Of a stretch of DNA of 5,504 bases, positions 1 through 5,328 are shown one piece after another; position 1 is the stretch's first letter; the number at the start of each line of letters is the position of its first letter. A program made the translations under genes and the position numbers. Below the pieces are notes generated by a model that saw only the letters and a list, made by a program, of their open reading frames with translations, had not been told where the DNA came from and did no database searches. The DNA is from Bifidobacteriaceae bacterium (GTDB lineage: Bacteria; Actinomycetota; Actinomycetes; Actinomycetales; WQXJ01), in the NCBI GenBank assembly GCA_031278665.1, contig JAITKC010000072.1, positions 1 through 5,504 of the forward strand, given 5' to 3'.

Positions 1-459
1 CCCCCGCCTGAGCGATTCGCCGTAACCGGCCAACGCGGCCGGGATTCCCGCCAGGCGCTCGGCGACGACCTCCCAGTCCGCGGCGGTCGCAGTCGGCATC
101 AGGTCGAAGACGTCGCGAATCGCCTGAATCGGGCTGGCGACCACGTTGAGGTCGGCCAGGTGCTCGCCGGCTTGGAACAATTCGGACTGCAGGCCCAGGC
201 GGTCGCGCATGGCGGCGACTGTGACCCGGTCGCCGGCGGCGAGTCCGGCGGCTTCGGCCGCCGCGGTCAAGGCCCGGGCGGTGTCCTGGTCCAACTCGAA
301 CCGGGCGGCGTGCCCGTCGGGCGAATAGTCGGGCAATTCGTGGTCGTGGCCGGCCACTCCGATCTGGGTGGCCTCAATCGGATTGAGGGCCGCGGCGGCG
401 GCCACGTATTGGTTCGCGATCCGGTCTATTGGGCTGCTGGCATTCTCGATAGTGCTCAC
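1..459 (-). CDS. DUF885 family protein, N-terminal part (cut by window edge)
   Basis: The first 153 codons of a minus-strand gene are visible and the frame is still open at the left edge. I recognise the DUF885 family from its N-terminal pattern: a helix ending in LNPIEATQIGVAGHDHELPD (residues 25-44), YSPDGHAAR (45-53), and the strongly typical block ADLNVVASPIQAIRDVFDLMP (residues 102-122, here with conservative changes) followed by an Ala-rich helix ending LAGYGESL. DUF885 proteins are about 550-600 residues, are related to zinc metallopeptidases and carry an HExxH-like motif later in the chain; that part lies outside the window, so activity cannot be judged. No signal peptide is seen, suggesting a cytoplasmic protein. 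The GTG at 459 is chosen because homology begins soon after it and a TAAGGT box lies 7 nt upstream; AAGG in that box could also act as a weak ribosome binding site. The gene is divergent from the sugar kinase. Family assignment is confident; substrate is unknown. Confidence 0.85.
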   Translation of the reverse strand, partial: MSTIENASSPIDRIANQYVAAAAALNPIEATQIGVAGHDHELPDYSPDGHAARFELDQDTARALTAAAEAAGLAAGDRVTVAAMRDRLGLQSELFQAGEHLADLNVVASPIQAIRDVFDLMPTATAADWEVVAERLAGIPAALAGYGESLRRG

Positions 460-466
460 CCATCCG

Positions 467-472
467 ACCTTA
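467..472 (-). promoter_or_regulatory. -10 box (TAAGGT) for the DUF885 gene, leaderless-type
   Basis: Read on the minus strand, TAAGGT fits the actinobacterial -10 consensus TANNNT and is followed after 7 nt by the GTG start at 459, so transcription would begin at or within a base of the start codon. No convincing -35 is visible. The AAGG inside the box could instead be a weak Shine-Dalgarno sequence, so the leaderless reading is an inference. Confidence 0.5.
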
Positions 473-513
473 GCGCCTGAGCGAAGCGCCGGCCGAGGGG
501 CGCCTGGGCGCGG

Positions 514-519
514 TAGGGT
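514..519 (+). promoter_or_regulatory. -10 box (TAGGGT) for the sugar kinase, leaderless-type
   Basis: TAGGGT matches TANNNT and is separated from the ATG at 526 by exactly 6 nt (CTGGGG), the spacing at which the first transcribed base is the A of the start codon. There is no well-placed ribosome binding site; the GGGG directly touching the ATG is too close to act as one. No clear -35 element is seen. Together with the box at 467-472 this forms a compact divergent promoter pair. Confidence 0.55.
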
Positions 520-525
520 CTGGGG

Positions 526-1425
526 ATGACCAGAGCGTTGGTGATCGGCGAGGCTTTGACAGACATCGTGGCGGGCCGAGAGTTGCCCGGCGGCAGTCCG
601 ATGAACGTGGCGGTGGCGCTCGGACGGCTCGGGCGGGAGGTCGATTTCGCCAGTTGGATCGGCCCGGACGGGCGCGGCCAGGCGATCGAGGACCATCTGG
701 CGGCCTCCCGGGTCAGATTGCTGGAGGGATCGCGGGCCGCCCCCCGCACGTCCACCGCCACGGTCCGCCTGGACGCCGACGGCCAGGCGCGGTACGTCTT
801 CGACCTGCTCTGGGACTTCTCGCCGCCGCCGGCGGCGGACCTGGCGGTGGTCCACACCGGCTCGCTGGCGACGATCTGCCCGCCCGGCGCCGCCAAGGTG
901 GCGGCGTTCGTCGAGTCGGTCCGGGCCGGCGGCGAGGCGGGGCCGACAGTCACCTTCGACCCCAACCTGCGTCCGGCTGTGACCCGCGACCCGGCCGCCG
1001 CGCGACCGCTGATTGAGCGTTTGGCGGCGGCATCGGACGTGGTCAAAGCCTCTGACGAGGACTTGGCCCATCTCTACGGCGGCGACCCGGAGCGCGCCGC
1101 CGCCGACTGGGCCAAGGCCGGCCCGGCGGTTGTGGTGGTGACGCGCGGCGGCGCCGGGGCCAAGGCCTGGTGCGCCGCCGGGGTCGTGGAATTGGCGGCC
1201 CGGCCGGCGCGGGTGGTTGACACCGTCGGGGCCGGGGACACTTTCATGGCCGGGCTGATCGACGGGTTGTGGCGCCAGGGCCTGGCCGGCGCCGGCCGGC
1301 GGCGCCAACTGCGGGCCATCGGCCTGCCCCAACTGGAGGCGGCCATGGACCGGGCCGCTCGGGCGGCGGCGGTGACCGTGGGGCGGGCGGGCGCCGACCC
1401 GCCCTGGTCCTTTGAGCTACCCTGA
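526..1425 (+). CDS. PfkB/ribokinase-family carbohydrate kinase (fructokinase-like)
   Basis: This 299-residue protein is a full-length cytosolic sugar kinase of the PfkB family, which transfers phosphate from ATP to a sugar hydroxyl. Visible landmarks are the first strand VIGEALTDIV (6-15), the sugar-binding glycine motif GGSPMNVAVALGRLG (22-36), DPNLRP (145-150), KASDEDLAHLYG, the nucleotide-site strand VVVVTRGGAGAKAW, and the second PfkB signature DTVGAGDTFMAGLIDGL starting at 232, in which D238 is the expected catalytic base and GAG forms the anion hole. DPNLRP and overall length favour a fructokinase-like member, but substrate specificity in this family cannot be read reliably from motifs. 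The ATG is the first residue of the homologous region. The stop TGA at 1423-1425 shares its T with the -10 box of the next gene, and DUF3046 begins 4 nt later, so kinase transcripts probably also run into DUF3046. No frameshift or missing key residue is seen. Confidence 0.93.
   Translation: MTRALVIGEALTDIVAGRELPGGSPMNVAVALGRLGREVDFASWIGPDGRGQAIEDHLAASRVRLLEGSRAAPRTSTATVRLDADGQARYVFDLLWDFSPPPAADLAVVHTGSLATICPPGAAKVAAFVESVRAGGEAGPTVTFDPNLRPAVTRDPAAARPLIERLAAASDVVKASDEDLAHLYGGDPERAAADWAKAGPAVVVVTRGGAGAKAWCAAGVVELAARPARVVDTVGAGDTFMAGLIDGLWRQGLAGAGRRRQLRAIGLPQLEAAMDRAARAAAVTVGRAGADPPWSFELP
1418..1423 (+). promoter_or_regulatory. -10 box (TACCCT) for DUF3046, leaderless-type, inside the kinase stop region
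   Basis: TACCCT matches TANNNT and lies exactly 6 nt (GACCGG) before the GTG at 1430, so a transcript from it would start on the start codon itself. It overlaps the final kinase codons and the T of its stop. No purine-rich ribosome binding site is seen at normal spacing before 1430, which supports leaderless initiation or coupling to kinase translation. No clear -35 is visible. Confidence 0.5.
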
Positions 1426-1429
1426 CCGG

Positions 1430-1666
1430 GTGCGCCACAGCGAATTCTGGGAGTCGATGGACCACGCCTTTGGTCCGGCCTATGCCAAGTCGTTGGCGTC
1501 TGACCTGGTCATAGGCGCGCTCGGTTCGCGCACCGCCGCCCAGGCGCTGGCCGAAGGCCACGCCCCGCGCGAGGTTTGGGACGCCCTGTGCGACGCCATG
1601 GAAGTGGACGACGCCGTCCGCTGGCGCCGCCGCGACGCCCGCCCGCCCAAACGGCTCCGCGGTTGA
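1430..1666 (+). CDS. DUF3046 family protein
   Basis: A 78-residue protein beginning VRHSEFWESMDHAFGPAYAK, followed by LASDLVIGALGSRTAAQAL and EVWDALCDAMEVDDAVRWRRR. This is the standard layout of the small actinobacterial DUF3046 family, usually 60-80 residues and of unknown function. The GTG at 1430 is preferred over the ATG at 1412 because family members start at (M/V)RHSEFW and because a TACCCT box sits 6 nt upstream. The residues after about 68 (DARPPKRLRG) form a basic tail beyond the conserved part. In many actinobacteria this gene directly precedes recA-recX; here it is followed by a convergent nhaA, so that link is missing. It sits 4 nt after the sugar kinase in the same direction. 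Identity of the family is confident; no function should be inferred from it. Confidence 0.92.
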   Translation: MRHSEFWESMDHAFGPAYAKSLASDLVIGALGSRTAAQALAEGHAPREVWDALCDAMEVDDAVRWRRRDARPPKRLRG

Positions 1667-1682
1667 CGCGGCGCCGGCTCGC

Positions 1683-1714
1683 CCGCCGCGCGGCTCGGGC
1701 GGGGCGCGCGGCGG
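1683..1714. terminator. GC-rich hairpin between convergent DUF3046 and nhaA
   Basis: A perfect 10-bp inverted repeat, CCGCCGCGCG (1683-1692) and CGCGCGGCGG (1705-1714), encloses a 12-nt loop in the 71-nt gap between two converging stop codons. A further pair, CGCCGGC near 1672-1678 and GCCGGCG near 1731-1737, could add an outer stem. There is no T-run on either strand, so it is not a classical intrinsic terminator. Actinobacteria often end transcripts at U-poor hairpins, and the position suits a bidirectional terminator. Chance pairing is possible in DNA this rich in G and C. Confidence 0.5.
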
Positions 1715-1737
1715 AATGTCGGGACTGGCGCCGGCGG

Positions 1738-3066
1738 TCAGTCGGACTCTGGGACCGTCAGGTCCAGGTCTCCTTGGTCGATGGCGTGTTCGCTGGCCCA
1801 GGCCAGGTCGGCGTGGCGGCGATGCCAGCGGCCTCGCAGCGCCAGCAGGACCGCCCCGATGACGGCGGCGCCGAGCGAGCCGAATAAGACGCCGGCCTTG
1901 ACGGCGGCGGCGTGGGGCGAGGCGAGGGGGAAGGCCAGTTCGCCAATCAGCAGCGAGACGGTGAAGCCGACCCCGCCGACGCAGCCGACGGCCAGCACGT
2001 CGCCCCAGCGCACCGACCGGTCGAGCGCCGCGCCGGTCAATTTGACCAGGGCGAAAGTGGTCAAGAAGATTCCGACCGGTTTGCCGACCACCAGTCCGGC
2101 GAGGACCCCTTGGGCGGCCGGATCGACCACGGCCCGGCCCAAGGCGGCCGGGTCCAATTCGACGCCGGCCGCGAACAACGCGAAGACCGGCACCGCGAAG
2201 CCCGATGAGACCGGCCGCCAGCAATGCTCGTAGCGTTCGGTCCGGGGCGTGGCGCGGGGCGGCTGGTGGCGTGTCGGGCGGGCCGGCGTGGCGAACCCGA
2301 TGGCCACCCCGGAGATAGTCGAGTGGATGCCGGAGCGGTGCATGCAGTACCAGGCGACCAGCGCCAAGGCGAACAAGACCAGGGGCGGCGCCCGGCGCCG
2401 GCGGACCGCCACCAGGTAGACGGCGACGGCGCCAAGCGAGCCGCCCAGCCAACCCAGCGCTATCCCGTCGGAGTAGAAGACCGCGATGACGACAATCCCG
2501 AGCAGGTCGTCCGCCACCGCCAGGGTCAGCAGGAAAACCCGCAGGGCGGCCGGCAAACCGCGCCCAAAAGCCGTCAGCACCGCCACGGCGAAGGCTATGT
2601 CGGTGGCCACGGGGATAGCCCAGCCGCTCATTTCGTCCGACCCTTGGACGGCTCCCACCAGCCAATACGTCAGCGCCGGCAGGGCCATGCCGCCGGCCGC
2701 GGCGACCACTGGAACGATCGCCGTGGCCAGGCGGCGCAGTTGGCCGACCACGAATTCGCGTTTCAGCTCCAGGCCGACGGTGAAGAAGAAAACCGTCAGC
2801 AACCCGTCGCGGGCCCAGTCGGCCACGGTCAGGTCGAGGTGCGCCGCCGCCGGCCCGATCACTGTCGCGGCCAGGTCGGCGTAACTGTCGCGGGCCGGCG
2901 AATTGGCCCAGGCCAGCGCCACCACCGCGCCGGCCAACAAGAATCCGGCGCCGGCCGATTCGCCCCGCAGAGTGTCGGCTAAGTTGCGGATGGCGCCGGC
3001 CCCGGGGCGGGCGAAGGCGGTCCAGCGTTCGCGCCGGCCTGAGGGATTCACAGCCTCGATTCTCAC
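1738..3066 (-). CDS. nhaA: Na+/H+ antiporter NhaA
   Basis: A complete 442-residue NhaA, an inner-membrane antiporter that in characterised members exports Na+ (or Li+) in exchange for two protons, controlling sodium load and internal pH. About twelve hydrophobic segments run from residue 38 to about 415. Key NhaA features are present: GLLTVFFFTVGLELKREF (88-105), VATDIAFAVAVL with D156 (equivalent to E. coli D133), LAVADDLLGI with the ion-binding pair D186-D187 (E. coli D163-D164), HSTISGVAIG (248-257), and GKPVGI with K329 (E. coli K300). The membrane part is followed by a polar tail ending LTVPESD. The start is uncertain: GTG at 3066 has no clear ribosome binding site, while GTG at 3051 (residue 6) has GAGG only 2 nt before it; homology begins near residue 18, so either fits. 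It is divergent from ftsZ and convergent with DUF3046, so it is probably transcribed alone. A hairpin with a T-run lies in its leader. Confidence 0.95.
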   Translation of the reverse strand: MRIEAVNPSGRRERWTAFARPGAGAIRNLADTLRGESAGAGFLLAGAVVALAWANSPARDSYADLAATVIGPAAAHLDLTVADWARDGLLTVFFFTVGLELKREFVVGQLRRLATAIVPVVAAAGGMALPALTYWLVGAVQGSDEMSGWAIPVATDIAFAVAVLTAFGRGLPAALRVFLLTLAVADDLLGIVVIAVFYSDGIALGWLGGSLGAVAVYLVAVRRRRAPPLVLFALALVAWYCMHRSGIHSTISGVAIGFATPARPTRHQPPRATPRTERYEHCWRPVSSGFAVPVFALFAAGVELDPAALGRAVVDPAAQGVLAGLVVGKPVGIFLTTFALVKLTGAALDRSVRWGDVLAVGCVGGVGFTVSLLIGELAFPLASPHAAAVKAGVLFGSLGAAVIGAVLLALRGRWHRRHADLAWASEHAIDQGDLDLTVPESD

Positions 3067-3086
3067 ACGTCAAGGCCATTGGTCCC

Positions 3087-3112
3087 AAAAGACGCCGCCC
3101 AGGCGGGCGGCG
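3087..3112 (-). terminator. Terminator-like hairpin plus T-run in the nhaA leader
   Basis: On the minus strand an 8-bp perfect stem (CGCCGCCC, 3112-3105, with GGGCGGCG, 3100-3093) and a 4-nt loop are followed at once by TCTTTT (3092-3087). This is the form of an intrinsic terminator, but it lies about 20 nt before the nhaA start codon and reads in the same direction as nhaA. It could stop transcription coming from the ftsZ side, act as an attenuator for nhaA, or lie upstream of the true nhaA start of transcription. The structure is seen directly; its role is inferred. Confidence 0.5.
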
Positions 3113-3166
3113 GCGAGTTGAAGCAGCCGATTCGATCAGACTGGTGCGCGACACGCGGTCGGAGGT

Positions 3167-3172
3167 TATTGT
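3167..3172 (+). promoter_or_regulatory. Candidate -10 box (TATTGT) for ftsZ
   Basis: TATTGT fits TANNNT and lies in the most AT-rich part of the intergenic region, giving a predicted start near 3179 and a leader of about 60 nt before the ftsZ GTG. The matching -35 position (around 3144-3149, GTGCGC) is poor. A TTGTCA at 3173-3178 resembles a -35 hexamer but has no good -10 at 16-18 nt. Because ftsQ is absent upstream, ftsZ must be driven from within this gap, which makes some promoter here very likely even if this exact hexamer is wrong. Confidence 0.35.
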
Positions 3173-3228
3173 TTGTCAGGCGGACGCGGCCTAGCGTCAA
3201 TGTCGTATATCCACGTCCCTAGGCAAAC

Positions 3229-3233
3229 GGAGG
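3229..3233 (+). promoter_or_regulatory. Ribosome binding site of ftsZ (GGAGG)
   Basis: A strong GGAGG lies 5 nt before GTG 3239 and decides the start of FtsZ in favour of this codon over the in-frame TTG 3173 and ATG 3200. It contrasts with the genes at the left of the window, which have no such site. Confidence 0.85.
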
Positions 3234-3238
3234 ACCTC

Positions 3239-4645
3239 GTGGCGGCACCACAGAATTACCTTGCGGTCATCAAGGTGGTCGGTATTGGCGGCGGCGGTGT
3301 GAACGCGGTCAACCGGATGAAGGACGTCGGGCTGAAGGGCGTCGAGTTCGTCGCCATCAACACCGACGCCCAAGCGCTCTTGATGTCCGATGCCGACGTC
3401 AAACTCGACATCGGGCGCGAGAGCACCCGCGGGCTCGGCGCCGGCGCGGACCCGGAGGTCGGCCGGCGTTCGGCGGAAGAGCACGCCGACGAGATCCGAG
3501 AGGTCCTCGAAGGCGCCGACATGGTGTTCGTGGCGGCCGGCGAGGGCGGCGGCACCGGCACCGGCGGCGCGCCGGTGGTCGCGCGGATCGCCCGCGAACT
3601 GGACGCTCTGACGGTCGGGGTGGTCACCCGGCCCTTCGCCTTCGAGGGCCGGCGGCGCGAGAACCAGGCCATCGAGGGGATCGACAAACTGCGCCAGGAA
3701 GTCGACACCCTGATCGTCATCCCGAACGAGCGCTTGATGCAGATCTCGGATCCGGGTATGTCGATCCTCGAGGCCTTCCGCAACGCCGACCAGGTGCTTT
3801 TGTCGGGCGTCCAGGGCATAACCGACCTGATCACCACGCCCGGCCTGATCAACGTCGACTTCGCCGACGTCGAGTCGGTGATGAAGGGCGCCGGCAGCGC
3901 CCTGATGGGGATCGGCGCCGCCCGGGGCGAGGACCGGACGGTGCGCGCGGCCGAGATGGCGATCAGCTCGCCGCTGTTGGAGGCCTCGATCGACGGCGCC
4001 CACGGCGTGCTGCTGTGCATCCAGTCCGCCAGCGACATCGGCCTGGAGGAGGTCAACCGCGGCGCCTCGCTGGTCTCCGAGGCGGTCCATCCGGAGGCGA
4101 ACATAATCTTCGGCCAGATAATCGACGACGCGCTGGCGGACGAGGTCCGGGTGACGGTCATCGCCGCCGGCTTCGACGCGCCGGACCCGAAGTCCTACAC
4201 CGCCGAGATGCGCGCGACCGCCAAGTCGGGGGCGGTCCCGGCGCCGGCGCCCGCCGCGACGCCCGCCCCCAATCCCCCCGACGATGCCGCCGCGCCGATT
4301 CCGGGCGCGCCCCCGGTTCCGCCCGCGGCCCCGGTTCCGCCCGCCCCGGCGCCGGCGCCCGCCCCGACCGCGCCGGCCGCGCCGGCCGCCCGCTCGACTG
4401 GCGGCTACCGGATTCCCCGGGCGGCCACACCGGTGGGCGGGTTATTCGCCAGCCGCGACTCGGACGATCAGCCGGCCGCGCCGCCGGGCTCTTCGGACCA
4501 GGCGACCGCGCAGGTCCGGGCCGACGCGACGACTCCGCTGTTCGACTCGGCCCGGCGGGCGCGCGAGCGTTCGGCCGCGGCCAAGACGCCGCCGCCGCCT
4601 TCGAAAGACGACATCGTGGTGCCGTCTTGGTTGAACGAGGACTGA
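3239..4645 (+). CDS. ftsZ: Cell division protein FtsZ
   Basis: FtsZ is the tubulin-like GTPase that polymerises into the Z-ring at the division site. The 468-residue protein starts at GTG 3239, matching the conserved actinobacterial N-terminus [20 protein letters not shown] and a GGAGG site 5 nt upstream. Seen in order: [11 protein letters not shown] (17-27), NTDAQAL (41-47), the tubulin signature GGGTGTG (103-109) at the GTP phosphates, [10 protein letters not shown] (135-144), the T7 loop NVDFAD (205-210) with D207 and D210 that complete the catalytic site of the neighbouring subunit, and [11 protein letters not shown] ending the folded part at 313. A Pro/Ala-rich linker of about 140 residues follows, then the C-terminal peptide [12 protein letters not shown], which binds partners such as SepF in this phylum. 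Residues 259-268 ([10 protein letters not shown]) depart from the usual LSIQGGSDLG. ftsQ is not upstream, so ftsZ probably uses its own promoter. The 3' end overlaps pgeF by 19 nt. Confidence 0.98.
   Translation: MAAPQNYLAVIKVVGIGGGGVNAVNRMKDVGLKGVEFVAINTDAQALLMSDADVKLDIGRESTRGLGAGADPEVGRRSAEEHADEIREVLEGADMVFVAAGEGGGTGTGGAPVVARIARELDALTVGVVTRPFAFEGRRRENQAIEGIDKLRQEVDTLIVIPNERLMQISDPGMSILEAFRNADQVLLSGVQGITDLITTPGLINVDFADVESVMKGAGSALMGIGAARGEDRTVRAAEMAISSPLLEASIDGAHGVLLCIQSASDIGLEEVNRGASLVSEAVHPEANIIFGQIIDDALADEVRVTVIAAGFDAPDPKSYTAEMRATAKSGAVPAPAPAATPAPNPPDDAAAPIPGAPPVPPAAPVPPAPAPAPAPTAPAAPAARSTGGYRIPRAATPVGGLFASRDSDDQPAAPPGSSDQATAQVRADATTPLFDSARRARERSAAAKTPPPPSKDDIVVPSWLNED
4311..4344 (+). repeat. 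Tandem repeat in the FtsZ linker (18-bp period)
   Basis: The 16-mer CCCCGGTTCCGCCCGC occurs at 4311-4326 and again at 4329-4344, an 18-bp period encoding successive P-V-P-P-A-type units. It sits in the middle of the Pro/Ala-rich linker (roughly 4230-4395), whose remaining DNA is a simpler run of GCC/CCG/GCG codons. Two in-frame copies suggest that the linker grows and shrinks by slippage or unequal exchange. Confidence 0.75.
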
Positions 4646-5301
4646 TCCCGGCCGAACTCGGCCCCGGGGTCGGGGCTTATTTCACGACCCGCGAATTCGA
4701 CCTCGCCACCGCCCAGGGCAGGGCCGGTCTGGCCGGTCGGCTCGGATTGCGACTGGTCTTCGCGAACCAAGTTCACGGCGCCGCCGTGCGCTGGATCGAC
4801 CAAGCCGCCGCCCAGGCGGCGGACGCGCCGACGGCGGACGCGTTGGCGACCGGTCTTGACGGCATCGGACTGGTCATCCGCACGGCCGACTGCGTCCCGG
4901 TTGCGCTGGCCGCGGCCGACCGCCGGCTGGTCGCGGCGGTCCACGTCGGCTGGCGCGGACTGCTGGCCGGGGTGCTCGCCGCCGCCGTCGGCGAACTGCG
5001 TCAGGCCGGGGCCGGCGAGTTGCGGGCGGCGGTCGGCCCGGCCATCTGCGGGCGCTGCTATCAAATTGGCGAGGACCTGGCCGAACGGGCCCGCCGCGGG
5101 GGACATCTGGTGTTCCAAGGCGCCGACGGCCGTCCGCGCCTGGACGTCGCCGAGTCGGCGGTTCGCCAATTGCGGGCCGTCGGGGTCGACCGGTTGTCGC
5201 TGGTCCGCCAATGCACCTCGGAGTCGGCCGATCTGTTCTCCTGGCGCGGCGAGCGCGCGACCGGCCGCCAAGGCGCGGTGATAGCCCTCGCCCGCGCCTG
5301 A
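4627..5301 (+). CDS. pgeF: PgeF/YfiH (DUF152, LACC1-like) family protein, short N-terminus
   Basis: This family was long annotated as a laccase or polyphenol oxidase; in E. coli it edits peptidoglycan precursors (PgeF), and relatives including mammalian LACC1/FAMIN act on purine nucleosides. The metal-site residues are present: H50 in NQVHG, C89 in RTADCVP and H106 in HVGWRG (E. coli H71, C107, H124), followed by [12 protein letters not shown] (137-148) and the C-terminal [11 protein letters not shown]...TGRQ (196-215). The protein has 224 residues if it starts at TTG 4627; the family usually has 240-260. The difference lies near the N-terminus: FTTR (19-22) is followed directly by [19 protein letters not shown], without the GGVS...SLNLG...VGDD block normally found there. 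The start is uncertain: TTG 4627 overlaps the ftsZ end by 19 nt, has only a weak GGTG before it, and no ATG or GTG is available nearby in frame. Translation is probably coupled to ftsZ. The expected yggS-sepF genes are replaced by an insertion sequence. Confidence 0.9.
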   Translation: MVERGLIPAELGPGVGAYFTTREFDLATAQGRAGLAGRLGLRLVFANQVHGAAVRWIDQAAAQAADAPTADALATGLDGIGLVIRTADCVPVALAAADRRLVAAVHVGWRGLLAGVLAAAVGELRQAGAGELRAAVGPAICGRCYQIGEDLAERARRGGHLVFQGADGRPRLDVAESAVRQLRAVGVDRLSLVRQCTSESADLFSWRGERATGRQGAVIALARA

Positions 5302-5305
5302 CGGG

Positions 5306-5328
5306 CAAGGCCCCGTCAAAGTCGTGTT
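5306..5328. repeat. Probable terminal inverted repeat of the ISAs1-like element
   Basis: CAAGGCCCCGTCAAAGTCGT at 5306-5325 lies between the pgeF stop and the transposase stop. It is placed as the IS end from its position, its CA terminus and its resemblance to ends of actinobacterial ISAs1 elements as I remember them. The partner end is not in view, so it cannot be confirmed here. Confidence 0.5.

Larger units (their letters stand above)
3067..3238. other. Divergent nhaA-ftsZ intergenic region
   Basis: This 172-nt region separates nhaA (left) from ftsZ (right). It holds the leader hairpin of nhaA and a candidate ftsZ promoter and ribosome binding site. It is less GC-rich than its surroundings between about 3118 and 3178, as expected of promoter DNA. 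No trace of a ftsQ 3' end, the usual upstream neighbour of ftsZ, can be recognised in it: the frame in phase with ftsZ is open back to about 3173 but its 22 residues resemble nothing I know. Confidence 0.6.

Noticed and set aside
456..1046. A 196-codon minus-strand open frame opposite the sugar kinase
   Set aside because: It is antisense to a fully conserved PfkB gene, shows no recognisable domain, and its start region coincides with the DUF885 promoter in another frame.
1270..1307. Nested palindrome (GGCCGGCGCCGGCC at 1284-1297, flanked by GGCGCCA copies) inside the kinase gene
   Set aside because: The encoded LAGAGRRRQLRAI segment fits the normal C-terminal part of the family, and GGCGCC/GCCGGC words are frequent throughout the window, so coding plus composition explains it.
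1661..1740. Direct copies of GGCGCCGGC at 1670-1678 and 1727-1735 as possible insertion-site duplications
   Set aside because: The word is short, self-complementary in part and common in this DNA; there is no mobile element between the copies.
1244..3154. A 636-codon open frame on the minus strand covering nhaA and DUF3046
   Set aside because: It is out of frame with the clearly homologous NhaA, is made of Arg/Gly/Pro-rich low-complexity sequence, and is a by-product of high GC content, which removes stop codons.
3197..4161. Two long minus-strand open frames opposite ftsZ
   Set aside because: Both are mirror images of ftsZ codon structure in GC-rich DNA; ftsZ itself carries every expected motif.
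4015..4626. Long upstream in-frame extension of pgeF inside ftsZ
   Set aside because: The frame is open, but its translation is Arg/Gly/Ala-rich without family homology and lies under the well-conserved ftsZ codons; only the part from about 4627 resembles PgeF.
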